Shown: positions 26,534-35,196, counted from the first letter of the stretch. The stretch is DNA of 64,000 nucleotides from Streptomyces alfalfae (GCF_004127445.1 NZ_QEXM01000025.1:434001-498000), one strand, 5' to 3'. A program made the numbers and translations. The notes: generated by a model from the sequence alone, not told the origin.

Positions 26534-26548
26534 GTTGCCGCAGGCAAA
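26534..26548. promoter_or_regulatory. MarR operator, upstream copy
   Basis: GTTGC-CGCAG-GCAAA, the same architecture, 29 bp from the first copy (near three helical turns). On the minus strand it contains TTGCCT, which stands 18 bases before TATCGT and may be the -35 box. Confidence 0.7.
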
Positions 26549-26661
26549 CTAAAACGGGCGCAATGGCTTAAAGTCTCGGCAAAGGCCTGGAGGCTGAAAC
26601 GTAAAGTCCCTGGCGGGCGGGGGTTGGGCCCGGGGCCGTGCATTCGCTAGGGTCCTGCCTC

Positions 26662-26862
26662 ATGGCACACAACCCCCAGGGTCACCAGGGCAACCCCGAT
26701 CCCGCCGGCAGCACGCAGATGTTCCGGGCGTTCGTCGACGAGGCTCCGCAAGGTTCCCGGCAGCAGGCCGCCGCCTCTTCCGGGCCGCGGGTCGGGCTCA
26801 TCCTCGGCGTGGTCCTCGCGGTCGCCGTGATCGCCGGCGTGGCGTGGCTGGCCCTGGCGTAG
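26662..26862 (+). CDS. Small single-pass membrane protein
   Basis: 66 residues. A polar N-terminus (MAHNPQGHQGNPDPAGSTQM) is followed by a C-terminal membrane anchor, VGLILGVVLAVAVIAGVAWL. No catalytic motif. TAGGGT ends 8 bases before the ATG, so the mRNA is likely leaderless. Conserved-looking small tail-anchored proteins of this kind occur in Streptomyces, but I cannot assign a role. It is divergent from marR. Confidence 0.65.
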   Translation: MAHNPQGHQGNPDPAGSTQMFRAFVDEAPQGSRQQAAASSGPRVGLILGVVLAVAVIAGVAWLALA

Positions 26863-26965
26863 CGGACACGCGGCCCGGCCGCGTCAGCGGCGACGGCCGG
26901 CCCCGGCAGGGGCGCGGATAACCGCGCCACCGGCCGGGCGCGGGCGCGCCGCCGGAGCACTTCGA

Positions 26966-26998
26966 CCGCCCGCCCGGGGCCACGTCTGCGGGCGGGCG
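26966..26998 (+). terminator. GC-rich hairpin after the small membrane protein gene
   Basis: CCGCCCGC (26966-26973) pairs with GCGGGCGG (26988-26995), followed by GCGTTT. Confidence 0.5.
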
Positions 26999-27109
26999 TT
27001 TGTGCCGCCGGGTGACTTCCCCTCCGAGTCACCGCCGGCGGCGGCTTTGGGGCCGGGGCCCTCGGGGGCGCCATCCGGCCGTTCTCCGCGGGACGTCCGA
27101 CGCGCCGCG

Positions 27110-27900
27110 TGGCACGGTCGCCGTCCGGGGCCGACCGCCCGTCCGGGGCCAGCTCTCCGTCCAGGGTCAAGCTGCCCGTCGGGATCGAGCTGCCCGCTGG
27201 GGTCAAGCTGCCCGTCCGGGGCCGACCGCCCTTCCGGGATCGGCTGCCCTTCCGGGGCCAGCTCTCCGTCCGGGGTCAAGCTGCCCGTCCGGGATCGGCT
27301 GCCTGCCCGTGGTCAGCCGTCCCTCCGGGGTCAGTTGGCCGCCGGGACCAAGCGGCCCGCCCGGTCAAGCTGTCCGCAGGGATCAAGCCGCCTGCCCCGG
27401 ACCAGCCCCCGTCCGGGTCCAGCTACCCCTCCGGGACCAAGTGCCCGTCCGGGTCCAGCTCCCCTTCCGGGATCAAGCCGCCTGCTCGGGGGTCAGCCGC
27501 CGCCCCCGGGGCCAACTGCCCTTCCGGGATCAAGCCGCCTGCCCGGGGGCCAACCGCCCCCCCCCGGGACCAAGTGCCCGTCCGGGTCCAGCTCCCCTTC
27601 CGGGATCAAGCCGCCTGCTCGGGGGTCAGCCGCCCCCCCCCGGGGTCCAGCTACCCCTCCGGGATCAAGCCGCCTGCCCGGGGGCCAACCGCCTCCCCCG
27701 GGACCCCACCGCCCGCCCAGGTCCAGCCGCCCCTCCGGGATCAAGCCGCCCGCCCGAAGCGAGCTGCCCCTCTGGGAGCAGTCACCCGTCGCCGACCGGG
27801 CCCACGGCCTTGCCGGAGTCCCATGGCCTTGCCGGGGTCCCACCGCCTTGCCGGGGCTCCACCCCGGAGCGGTGCCGGCCGCCCCGGTGGCCACGTGACC
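27110..27900. repeat. Intergenic block of degenerate tandem repeats
   Basis: About 0.8 kb between the small membrane protein and sigN. From 27166 to about 27290 an 18-bp period is visible (GTCAAGCTGCCCGTCCGG-like). Further on, a stretch of about 67 bp at 27431 recurs nearly unchanged at 27564, and two runs of nine C lie at 27557 and 27633. All plus-strand frames are open for hundreds of bases because the repeats lack stops. On the minus strand the 18-bp units read as hexapeptides of the PDGQLD kind, but the frame breaks between segments. No start with a ribosome site stands out. I treat it as non-coding or a decayed repeat gene. Confidence 0.7.
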
Positions 27901-27987
27901 GTCACCGCTACCGACGCCGCGCGCCGCAGAGCTTCCTCCGGCCGGACCGAGGCCGAGCCGGGAAGCCGGGCCGGGGCCACGCCTGCG

Positions 27988-28851
27988 TCAGTCCGAGATC
28001 AGGCCGTCGCGCAGCTGGGCCAGCGTCCTCGTGAGGAGCCGCGAGACGTGCATCTGGGAGATGCCGACCTCCTCGCCGATCTGCGACTGCGTCATGTTGG
28101 CGAAGAAGCGCAGCATGATGATCCGGCGCTCGCGCGGCGGCAGCTTGGCGAGCAGCGGCTTGAGGGACTCGCGGTACTCCACGCCCTCCAGGGCCGAGTC
28201 CTCGTACCCCAGGCGGTCCGCGAGGGAGCCCTCGCCGCCGTCGTCCTCGGGGGCCGGGGAGTCGAGCGAGGAGGCGGTGTAGGCGTTGCCCACCGCGAGC
28301 CCGTCGACCACGTCCTCCTCGGACACCCCGAGCGCGAGGGCGAGTTCGGGCACGGTCGGCGAGCGGTCGAGCCGCTGGGCCAGCTCGTCGCTGGTCTTGG
28401 TGAGCGCGAGCCGCAGCTCCTGGAGGCGGCGCGGGACGCGCACCGACCAACTGGTGTCCCGGAAGAAGCGCTTGATCTCCCCGACGACCGTCGGCATCGC
28501 GAACGTCGGGAACTCCACGCCGCGTTCGCAGTCGAAACGGTCGATCGCCTTGATCAGGCCGATCGTTCCGACCTGGACGATGTCCTCCATCGGTTCGTTG
28601 CGGCTGCGGAAGCGCGCCGCCGCGTACCGCACGAGCGGGAGGTTGAGCTCGATGAGCGTGTCGCGTACGTAGACGCGCTCCGGGCTGTCCTGGTCGAGCG
28701 CGGCGAGCCGCAGGAACAGGGAGCGGGACAGGGTCCGGGTGTCGATGGCCTCCGAGGCCGGTGAGCCGTGAAGCGCGTCGGGCGCGGATTCGCTCGGGCT
28801 CTCGGCGAGCGTGAGCGTGAGCACCTTCGAGCTGCCCTGGTCTGCGGACAT
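27988..28851 (-). CDS. sigN: SigB/SigF-family sigma factor, probably SigN
   Basis: 287 residues. Region 2 contains [20 protein letters not shown] and [18 protein letters not shown], region 3 follows from about 150, and region 4 has LPPRERRIIMLRFFANMTQS with the helix-turn-helix [16 protein letters not shown]. This is the general-stress/development group used in Streptomyces for morphogenesis. Its closest neighbour is sigF 245 bases upstream in the same direction, and in S. coelicolor sigN lies next to sigF, which is why I prefer SigN. No anti-sigma gene is adjacent. A SigB-type promoter lies about 70 bases upstream. Confidence 0.8.
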   Translation of the reverse strand: MSADQGSSKVLTLTLAESPSESAPDALHGSPASEAIDTRTLSRSLFLRLAALDQDSPERVYVRDTLIELNLPLVRYAAARFRSRNEPMEDIVQVGTIGLIKAIDRFDCERGVEFPTFAMPTVVGEIKRFFRDTSWSVRVPRRLQELRLALTKTSDELAQRLDRSPTVPELALALGVSEEDVVDGLAVGNAYTASSLDSPAPEDDGGEGSLADRLGYEDSALEGVEYRESLKPLLAKLPPRERRIIMLRFFANMTQSQIGEEVGISQMHVSRLLTRTLAQLRDGLISD

Positions 28852-28918
28852 GCCACCCCCTTGAGGTCGCGGACGGTCGCGGTGGGCGCTCCCGTCGGAG
28901 GAACGCAGCCTCCACCTG

Positions 28919-28945
28919 AATACCGGAGGTGGGGCTACGGCAAAC
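28919..28945 (-). promoter_or_regulatory. Candidate SigB-type promoter of sigN
   Basis: On the minus strand GTTT (28945-28942) is followed after 16-17 bases by CGGTATT. This approximates the GTTT-n14-16-GGGTAT promoters read by SigB/SigF-group sigma factors and would start transcription about 60 bases before sigN. Confidence 0.5.
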
Positions 28946-29095
28946 GCGGTTCCAGCAGAATGTCACATGTCGGCAACGCGCTGTAGTTACTTGTCGACAA
29001 ACAAGGGTGACATCCGTGCAGGAAAGAGGGGGTCTGAGGCTTTTTGTCGGAGAGTGCCGTCGGAAAGATCCCCGACCGCACTCCACCCGATACGG

Positions 29096-29920
29096 TTACG
29101 CCTCGATCCGATTTGCGGACCGAAGCCGCGCGAAGCTCCGGGCCAGGAGCCGGGACACGTGCATCTGGGAAACGCCCAGTTCGGCGCTGATCTGGGACTG
29201 CGTCAGATTGCTGTAGTAGCGCAGCAGCAGGATGCGCTGCTCGCGCTCGGGCAACTGGACGAGGAGATGGCGTACGAGGTCGCGGTGTTCGACGCCGTCG
29301 AGCGCGGGGTCCTCGTAGCCGAGCCGGTCGAGCAGCCCCGGCAGCCCGTCGCCCTCCTGGGCGGCCTCCAGCGACGTCGCGTGGTACGAGCGTCCGGCCT
29401 CGATGCAGGCGAGCACCTCGTCCTCGGTGATGCGCAGCCGCTCGGCGATCTCCGCGGTCGTCGGGGAGCGCCCGAAGGCCGTGGTGAGGTCCTCGGTCGC
29501 CCCCGTGACCTGCACCCACAGCTCGTGCAGCCGGCGCGGGACGTGGACCGTGCGGACGTTGTCGCGGAAGTACCGCTTGATCTCGCCGACGACGGTGGGC
29601 ATCGCGAAGGTGGGGAACTGCACCCCGCGCTCGGGGTCGAACCGGTCGATGGCGTTGATCAGCCCGATGGTCCCGACCTGGACGACGTCCTCCATCGGCT
29701 CGTTGCGGCTGCGGAAGCGCGCGGCGGCGTACCGCACGAGGGGCAGGTTGGCCTCGATGAGCGCGCCGCGCACGCGGCCGTGCTCCGGGGTGCCCGGTTC
29801 GAGGTCCTTGAGCCGGCCGAAGAGGACCTGGGTGAGGGCCCGGGTGTCCGCGCCTCGGGAGCTCCCGGTGCTCGGTGTGGTCCTGGCGGGCGGAGCTTCA
29901 GGCGCAGTACTGGCCGGCAC
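29096..29920 (-). CDS. sigF: Sporulation sigma factor SigF
   Basis: 274 residues from GTG 29920. Region 2 has [20 protein letters not shown] and [18 protein letters not shown], and region 4 has [20 protein letters not shown] and [20 protein letters not shown]. The N-terminal [14 protein letters not shown] stretch resembles that of Streptomyces SigF, which acts late in spore maturation. The reading frame continues 30 codons upstream to 30010, but AAGGGGTGG favours 29920. About 67 percent of region 2 is shared with SigN, consistent with an old duplication. No anti-sigma gene is linked. Confidence 0.85.
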   Translation of the reverse strand: MPASTAPEAPPARTTPSTGSSRGADTRALTQVLFGRLKDLEPGTPEHGRVRGALIEANLPLVRYAAARFRSRNEPMEDVVQVGTIGLINAIDRFDPERGVQFPTFAMPTVVGEIKRYFRDNVRTVHVPRRLHELWVQVTGATEDLTTAFGRSPTTAEIAERLRITEDEVLACIEAGRSYHATSLEAAQEGDGLPGLLDRLGYEDPALDGVEHRDLVRHLLVQLPEREQRILLLRYYSNLTQSQISAELGVSQMHVSRLLARSFARLRSANRIEA

Positions 29921-30159
29921 GGTCAACGCCACCCCTTCTCGGTCGAGCCCAGTCAGGACCAGTCGGCCTTGGTCGGTACATCGATCGACCTCGGTCAACT
30001 CATCCGTCAAAAGCGGTCATAGCATCACAAGACATGTGCACCGTGTGCAAGCACCCGATAACCACGTGTTGACCGCGGAACGGCCCCGCACCGGTGCGGG
30101 ATGCCATGGGGCATCCCGGCGAGGTGCGGGGCCGTTCGGGAAGGTGCGGGGAGGGCGGC

Positions 30160-30453
30160 TCAGAACTCGTAGTCGGCGATCACCCAGGTGGCGAACTCGC
30201 GCCAGAGCGCCACGCCCGCCTGGTGGGCCGGGTGCTCGATGTACCGCTTCAGGGCGTCGGTGTCCTCGACCGCGGAGTTGATCGCGAAGTCGTAGGCGAT
30301 GGGGCGGTCGGTGATGTTCCAGTCGCACTCCCAGAACGTCAGTTCCGGGATCTGCTCGCCGAGCGCGCGGAAGGCCTCGACGCCCTCGACCACGCGCGGC
30401 TCGTCGCGCCGCACGCCGTCATTGAGCTTGAAGAGGACCAGGTGGCGGATCAC
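30160..30453 (-). CDS. Dabb (stress-responsive A/B barrel) protein
   Basis: 97 residues, one ferredoxin-like domain: IRHLVLFKLNDGVRRDEP as first strand, FWECDWNITDRPIAYDFAIN as the central hairpin, and YIEHPAHQAGVALWREFATW at the end. Family members dimerise; some are cyclases or olivetolic-acid-type enzymes, while most have no known role. Start GTG 30453 is chosen because AAGGAG sits 6 bases before it; a GTG at 30459 would overlap that site. Confidence 0.85.
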   Translation of the reverse strand: MIRHLVLFKLNDGVRRDEPRVVEGVEAFRALGEQIPELTFWECDWNITDRPIAYDFAINSAVEDTDALKRYIEHPAHQAGVALWREFATWVIADYEF

Positions 30454-30500
30454 GGGCACTCCTTGGAAGGGGCTACGGGCCTGACGGCCTCAGTGGCCGC

Positions 30501-30680
30501 TCAGTCCTTGCCTCCGTTGGCCACCCACGTCATGAAGTCGCCGATGCTCTGAGCGGCGCTCGAGACACCTTCGAAGCCTATCTGCACGTAGTCCGCGGCC
30601 TTGGCGGGGTCGGTGATGATCACGTAGAGCACGAAGACGACCACGACGAAGAGACCGAGCTTCTTCCACTGCACTGCCAC
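30501..30680 (-). CDS. Small membrane protein of unknown function
   Basis: 59 residues: AVQWKKLGLFVVVVFVLYVI is a membrane segment followed by an amphipathic C-terminus (QIGFEGVSSAAQSIGDFMTW). GTG start with GGGGAGG 7 bases before it. It lies between tRNA-Ser and the Dabb gene. No known motif. The hydrophobic helix plus amphipathic tail is similar to small stress or division peptides, but this is only a resemblance. Confidence 0.7.
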   Translation of the reverse strand: MAVQWKKLGLFVVVVFVLYVIITDPAKAADYVQIGFEGVSSAAQSIGDFMTWVANGGKD

Positions 30681-30838
30681 GACCTGGCCTCCCCTTACCG
30701 CGCTCCGTCGGCCCGTGCTCCCTGCGACCCCTGTGACGGCGGTGAGTCTAACCCGGACCTTGTGCGCGGGGTCCTGGAGGACCAACGGCCCCTCGGCCCA
30801 GGCCCTTTGCTGCGCCTCGCGGGGCGGCGGACACACGA

Positions 30839-30871
30839 CGAAGGGCCCGTCCGATCCGGACGGGCCCTTCG
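30839..30871 (-). terminator. Terminator of tRNA-Ser(CGA)
   Basis: Perfect 15-bp stem CGAAGGGCCCGTCCG / CGGACGGGCCCTTCG with an ATC loop, 9 bases after the tRNA 3' end. Confidence 0.9.
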
Positions 30872-30880
30872 TGTCGAGAG

Positions 30881-30965
30881 CGGTAGCGGTGGGATTTGAA
30901 CCCACGGTGACTTGCGCCACACTCGCTTTCGAGGCGAGCTCCTTCGGCCGCTCGGACACGCTACC
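30881..30965 (-). tRNA. tRNA-Ser (anticodon CGA)
   Basis: Minus strand: acceptor GGTAGCG/CGCTACC, anticodon stem CTCGC around CTCGAAA (anticodon CGA), class II variable arm, T-loop TTCAAAT, discriminator G. Confidence 0.95.
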
Positions 30966-30996
30966 GAGAGGAACTCTAGCCCACGATGGGCCGTGG

Positions 30997-31509
30997 TCAG
31001 AAATCGGTTCCGCGTGACGCCCTGAAGAAGCCGGTGAGCAGCGCGGCGGCCTCATCGGCGAGCACGCCGTGGACGACCTCGGGGCGGTGGTTGAGCCTGC
31101 GGTCGCGCACGACGTCCCACAGCGAGCCGGCCGCGCCCGCCTTGTCGTCCCGCGCTCCGTAGACGACCCGGTCGACGCGGGACTGCACGATCGCGCCCGC
31201 GCACATCGTGCAGGGCTCCAGGGTCACGACGAGCGTGCAGCCGGTGAGACGCCACTCGCCGAGCTTCGCGGCGGCCCGCCGGACGGCGAGCACCTCCGCG
31301 TGCGCGGTGGGGTCGCCGGTCGCCTCGCGTTCGTTGTGGCCCGTGGCGAGCACCGTCGTGCCGTCCGGGGACAGCACGACGGCGCCCACGGGGACGTCGC
31401 CGCCCCCGACGGCCAGTTCGGCCTCGGCCAGCGCGAGCCGCATGGGCGCCCGCCAGCGGTCGCGTACGGGATCGCCGCCGGTGGTGCGGTGTTCGGTCGG
31501 ATCGTTCAC
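30997..31509 (-). CDS. tadA: tRNA-specific adenosine deaminase TadA
   Basis: 170 residues. Zinc cytidine-deaminase fold with PTAHAEVLAVRRAA (zinc His and catalytic Glu) and TLEPCTMCAGAIVQSRV (the two zinc cysteines). It converts the wobble A34 of tRNA-Arg(ACG) to inosine, and that tRNA gene is present at 12.6 kb. GTG start; a Met at codon 23 (31443) would give the more usual length and is an alternative. The gene upstream encodes the TadA-associated protein, only 9 bases away, so they form an operon. Confidence 0.92.
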   Translation of the reverse strand: MNDPTEHRTTGGDPVRDRWRAPMRLALAEAELAVGGGDVPVGAVVLSPDGTTVLATGHNEREATGDPTAHAEVLAVRRAAAKLGEWRLTGCTLVVTLEPCTMCAGAIVQSRVDRVVYGARDDKAGAAGSLWDVVRDRRLNHRPEVVHGVLADEAAALLTGFFRASRGTDF

Positions 31510-31518
31510 ACGGGGAAC

Positions 31519-32067
31519 CTAGCGGACGGTTTCGAGCACCTCCGCCGCCCCGAGGATCTCGGCGATGTCGTTGAGGGCGTCACCCGGTTCGAGGCCGAGC
31601 AGATCCTTCTCCGGCACGCCGAGGTCCATGAGGATCTCCGTGTCGCCGAGCGGGCCCGCGGGCACGGCTTCACCGGCGTCGGCGGGTCCCGCGTCCTCGT
31701 CGTCGGCGGCGGAGTCCTCCGGCTCGCCGTCCTCCGTGCCGTCCAGGTCGAGGACGTCCAGGTCGTCGGACGCGTCCGGATCGCGGCCGAGCACCTCGTC
31801 GGTGAGCAGGATCTCCCCGTACGAGCTCCGGGCGGCCGCGGCGGCGTCCGAGACGTAGATACGAGGGTCCTCCTCGCCGTCGACGCGGACGACGCCGAAC
31901 CACGCGTCTTCCTGTTCGATGAAGACGAGCACTGTGTCGTCGTCGTGGTCGGCCGTGGCTTCACGGGCCAGATCGGCCAGATCCGCCAGGGTCTCCACGT
32001 CGTCGAGCTCCGTGTCGCTCGCTTCCCACCCGTCTTCGGTGCGCGCGAGCAGTGCGGCGAAGTACAC
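31519..32067 (-). CDS. tRNA adenosine deaminase-associated protein
   Basis: 182 residues, very acidic. It starts VYFAALLARTEDGWEASDTE and contains TVLVFIEQEDAWFGVVRVDG. This family is always found beside tadA in actinobacteria; the function is not established. GTG 32067 is preferred because GGGAGAG precedes it by 5 bases; an ATG seven codons upstream (32088) has no site. The middle (residues about 85-125) is an Asp/Glu-rich disordered segment. Confidence 0.85.
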   Translation of the reverse strand: MYFAALLARTEDGWEASDTELDDVETLADLADLAREATADHDDDTVLVFIEQEDAWFGVVRVDGEEDPRIYVSDAAAAARSSYGEILLTDEVLGRDPDASDDLDVLDLDGTEDGEPEDSAADDEDAGPADAGEAVPAGPLGDTEILMDLGVPEKDLLGLEPGDALNDIAEILGAAEVLETVR

Positions 32068-32270
32068 CGTGACTCTCCCACTGGTCATAAGCGGTGCCGG
32101 TTGGCGGTTTGGGGTCCCCCCGGCGAGGTCGGGGGGCGGGGGTCGCGGTGCCGAGCCCCGCCCATTCGGAATCGTGGCAGAAACAGCGCCGTCAGGAGAG
32201 GTCTTCGGCCCGCTGTGTCCGCGTCGGGTTTTTTCCCGGCCCCTTCACACGCCGTCGCGGAGCGGGGCCG

Positions 32271-32441
32271 TCACCAGCGGAAGGTGCGCATGCGCATCTG
32301 CTGACGCATCCGTGCCGCCCGGGCGCGGCGCGGCTTCACGCGCTCGCGGAGCCCGATGGCCTCGTCGCGTTCACGGAGGAACTGGGCTCGGCGCCTGCGG
32401 CGCTCGGCATCGGTCTCGTCTTCGGGCTTGCTGTCCGCCAT
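32271..32441 (-). CDS. Small basic protein upstream of upp
   Basis: 56 residues: an acidic start ([20 protein letters not shown]) followed by a strongly basic C-terminus ([19 protein letters not shown]). It is divergent from upp. No known domain; the charge suggests nucleic-acid or ribosome contact, which is inference. It has its own ATG and stop, and the larger minus-strand frame around it is a shadow of upp. The ribosome site is weak. Confidence 0.6.
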   Translation of the reverse strand: MADSKPEDETDAERRRRRAQFLRERDEAIGLRERVKPRRARAARMRQQMRMRTFRW

Positions 32442-32538
32442 CGCCACACCGCCTCGGGTCGTACGTCCCCACCTTCCCCCGGTCGGCGGAATTGATGCCG
32501 GCACGGGTCGAGGGCGGGCCCCGGTTACTGTTGATGCC

Positions 32539-33174
32539 ATGCGGATCCACGTCGTCGACCACCCGCTGGTGGCGCACAAACTCACCACGCTGCGCGACAA
32601 GCGCACCGACTCCCCGACCTTCCGGCGCCTTGCCGACGAGCTGGTCACCCTGCTCGCGTACGAGGCCACCAGGGATGTGCGCACCGAGCAGGTCGACATC
32701 GACACCCCCGTGACGCGGACGACGGGCGTCAAGCTGTCGCACCCGCGCCCGCTGGTGGTGCCGATCCTGCGCGCAGGGCTCGGCATGCTCGACGGCATGG
32801 TCAGGCTGCTGCCGACCGCCGAGGTCGGCTTCTTGGGCATGATTCGCAACGAGGAGACCCTGGAGGCCTCCACGTACGCGACGCGCATGCCGGAGGACCT
32901 CTCCGGACGCCAGGTGTACGTGCTGGACCCGATGCTTGCCACGGGCGGCACGCTGGTCGCGGCGATCCAGGAGCTCATCAAGCGCGGCGCCGACGACGTG
33001 ACCGCCGTGGTGCTGCTCGCCGCCCCCGAGGGCGTCGAGGTCATGGAGCGCGAGCTGGCCGGCACGCCGGTGACGGTCGTGACGGCCTCGGTCGACGAGC
33101 GGCTCAACGAGCAGGGCTACATCGTGCCGGGCCTCGGTGACGCCGGGGACCGCATGTACGGGACGGCGGAGTAG
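32539..33174 (+). CDS. upp: Uracil phosphoribosyltransferase
   Basis: 211 residues, the usual length. [19 protein letters not shown] opens the protein, [19 protein letters not shown] is the mid-sheet motif, and [16 protein letters not shown] is the PRPP-binding loop. It makes UMP from uracil and PRPP in pyrimidine salvage. The -10 like TACTGT ends 7 bases before the ATG and there is no ribosome site, so the transcript is probably leaderless. Confidence 0.95.
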   Translation: MRIHVVDHPLVAHKLTTLRDKRTDSPTFRRLADELVTLLAYEATRDVRTEQVDIDTPVTRTTGVKLSHPRPLVVPILRAGLGMLDGMVRLLPTAEVGFLGMIRNEETLEASTYATRMPEDLSGRQVYVLDPMLATGGTLVAAIQELIKRGADDVTAVVLLAAPEGVEVMERELAGTPVTVVTASVDERLNEQGYIVPGLGDAGDRMYGTAE

Positions 33175-33248
33175 CGACCAAAGGCCGGCGGCTCGGCCGC
33201 CGGCGGTCCTGCCGCGTCAGCGGTTGCTGCCGTCAGCATGTTTTCCCG

Positions 33249-33890
33249 TCAGCAGTTCTTGCCCGACGGTTCGGGCGCCGGCTCGGGTTTGGCGAGTGCC
33301 GCCAAGGCCTTGTCGGCGTCCTCTTTCTTGGCGAGGTCCTTGAACCGCGTGCCGATGATCAGGTCGACCTCGCCGTTCTTGCGGGCGTCCGTCTGGTGCT
33401 CGGCGCCCGGGAGCTGCGTGCCGAGGACGGGGAGAGTGGTGTCCGTCGCCGCCGGGGCGCCGAGCAGCAGCCCGATGCCCTTGACCTTCTTGTCGTGGGC
33501 CTTCGTGGCGTTGCCGACCTCGCCGATGGCGAAGCCGCGCTTCTTCAGCTCGTCGGCGGTCTTCTTGGCGAGGCCGCCGCGGGGTGTGGCGTTGAGGATG
33601 TTGACCTTGATCTGGCCGGGCTTCGGCAGCGGCTTCGCCTTCCTCGCCGCGGCGGCCCGCTCCGCCTTGCGGTCGCAGTCGGCGGCACCGCCCGCGGCCG
33701 AGGCCTTGGCGCCGCCGGAGAAGACGTGGATGAGCTGCAGTGTGCCCCAGCTGACCAGGGCGAGGGCCGCGGCGGAGGCGACGACCGCGAGCACGATCCT
33801 GCGGCGCCCGCCGGTGCGGCGCATTCGAGGATATTTGTCCCCCGTGATGCGGTATTCGCCGCCCATACCGGGGGGAGTCAGCATGCTCAT
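33249..33890 (-). CDS. LytR C-terminal-domain membrane-anchored protein
   Basis: 213 residues. Short cytoplasmic part, membrane anchor RIVLAVVASAAALALVSWG (about 30-48), then an extracytoplasmic LytR_C domain (KVNILNATPRGGLAKKTADE onwards). LytR_C accompanies LytR-CpsA-Psr wall ligases or stands alone, as here, and is presumed to work at the cell wall. Two cysteines (residues 72 and 213, the last residue) might pair. Convergent with upp. Starts ATG 33890. Confidence 0.85.
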   Translation of the reverse strand: MSMLTPPGMGGEYRITGDKYPRMRRTGGRRRIVLAVVASAAALALVSWGTLQLIHVFSGGAKASAAGGAADCDRKAERAAAARKAKPLPKPGQIKVNILNATPRGGLAKKTADELKKRGFAIGEVGNATKAHDKKVKGIGLLLGAPAATDTTLPVLGTQLPGAEHQTDARKNGEVDLIIGTRFKDLAKKEDADKALAALAKPEPAPEPSGKNC

Positions 33891-34003
33891 GGCCGCAGCG
33901 TAGTGCGGCCCGGCGGCGATGCCTACTAAACGATCATCCAACCGGTGCGAGTGCAACCCGAAAGGGTCAATGCCGGGTGGGCGGGGGCCGCTTCGGCCGG
34001 GTG

Positions 34004-34300
34004 TCAGCCCAGTTCGAGTACGCGGGCGTGGAGCACCTGGCGCTGCTGGAGCGCGGCGCGGACCGCGCGGTGCAGCCCGTCCTCCAGATAGAGGTCGCCC
34101 TGCCACTTCACGACGTGCGCGAAGAGGTCGCCGTAGAACGTGGAGTCCTCGGCCAGCAGCGTTTCGAGGTCGAGCTGCCCCTTGGTCGTCACGAGCTGAT
34201 CGAGGCGGACCGGGCGCGGCGCGACGTCCGCCCACTGCCGGGTGCTTTCCCGGCCGTGGTCGGGGTACGGCCGGCCGTTTCCGATGCGCTTGAAGATCAC
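34004..34300 (-). CDS. Small ParB-like conserved protein
   Basis: 98 residues. VRLDQLVTTKGQLDLETLLA and YLEDGLHRAVRAALQQRQVL resemble the ParB/Srx nuclease core, where a DGxHR-type turn contacts nucleotide (here the turn reads EDGLHRAVRA). Length is that of a minimal single domain with no helix-turn-helix. Function unknown; a nucleotide-binding role is inference. The ATG lies 9 bases before a divergent low-complexity region. Confidence 0.6.
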   Translation of the reverse strand: MIFKRIGNGRPYPDHGRESTRQWADVAPRPVRLDQLVTTKGQLDLETLLAEDSTFYGDLFAHVVKWQGDLYLEDGLHRAVRAALQQRQVLHARVLELG

Positions 34301-34570
34301 ACGGAAAGCCTACCGGGCAAGGCTCTCCGGGCGCAGCCATGGTGACCGAGTGCGAGCCCGGGAAATGGCGCCGGATATCAGGGCAAACCGGGAACACTCA
34401 AGCCGGAAGCGGCGGCTCACATGGCCGAGAACCGGGCGGATACGTCCACATCGGGGCGTCGGAATCGCCCGAACGTGTCTGTGGCGGCGTGAGGGCGACG
34501 CATGGAACGGCGGGTTCCGGTCCGTGGCCCGGCGCGAGCGCCCCGCAGGGCGCGCCGCGCCGGGCTCTCC

Positions 34571-34750
34571 TCAGCGGATCTCGGGAGCGGGCGTCCCGCT
34601 CCTCGGCCGCCGCCCGTCCTCACGCGGGGCACGGGCTTCGGGCGCTTCCGTCCGTCTCCCCTCGGGGGCCCGTGTGGCTTCGGGGGGCGTGGTGCGTACG
34701 GCCTCTGCGCGCAGGAGGGCGTGCAGGGCCGCGTAGGGGTCCCTGGGCAT
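34571..34750 (-). CDS. Short hypothetical protein
   Basis: 59 residues: PRDPYAALHALLRAEAVRTT followed by an Ala/Pro/Arg/Glu-rich tail. AGAAGGA precedes the ATG. It lies downstream on the same strand of another short gene (34861-35196). No recognised domain; support rests on the ribosome site and the structured N-terminus. Confidence 0.4.
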   Translation of the reverse strand: MPRDPYAALHALLRAEAVRTTPPEATRAPEGRRTEAPEARAPREDGRRPRSGTPAPEIR

Positions 34751-34860
34751 GACTGTGTTCCTTCTGGTCCTCTGCTGGTCCTCGCTCGGCCGTCTGGTCG
34801 GGCCTGGTCGGGCAGGACCGGGCCGGGCGGGTCTTGGCCACGGGGGTGCGCGCACCCCTG

Positions 34861-35196
34861 TCAGCAGCGCAGGACCACCGAGCGGCGGGCCGGAACCCGC
34901 GGGACGAGGCGGGGCGGCGGCAGTGCGCGCGCCACGGAGGTCCGCGGCGGCCCCGGCCGCGCGACCGTCGGCAGCCGGGTCCCCTGCCGGGCCGGCGGCC
35001 TCGGAGCCGTCTCGGCGCCGTCGTGCTGGCTCTCGCCACCGGACTCCGCGGCGAGCGCGGCGGGCGGCGGCACGGCCGCCGAGGCCGAGGCCATGGGCAG
35101 GGCGGTGGCGAACACCGCGACCAGGACGAGCGGCACCCTGAACCATGCCCGAAGCCGCGCCGGGAGGCGCGGCACGGACGGAACGGGGCGGCTCAT
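34861..35196 (-). CDS. Short exported or membrane-anchored hypothetical protein
   Basis: 111 residues. The N-terminus has a basic stretch and a hydrophobic core, AWFRVPLVLVAVFATALPMA, ending ASASA, typical of a signal peptide. The remainder is Pro/Arg/Ala-rich without motif. No good ribosome site is seen, so the call rests on the export signal. Confidence 0.45.
   Translation of the reverse strand: MSRPVPSVPRLPARLRAWFRVPLVLVAVFATALPMASASAAVPPPAALAAESGGESQHDGAETAPRPPARQGTRLPTVARPGPPRTSVARALPPPRLVPRVPARRSVVLRC

Noticed and set aside
27109-28764. 551-codon plus-strand frame through the repeat block into sigN
   Set aside because: Its second half is antisense to sigN and its first half is repeats without stops.
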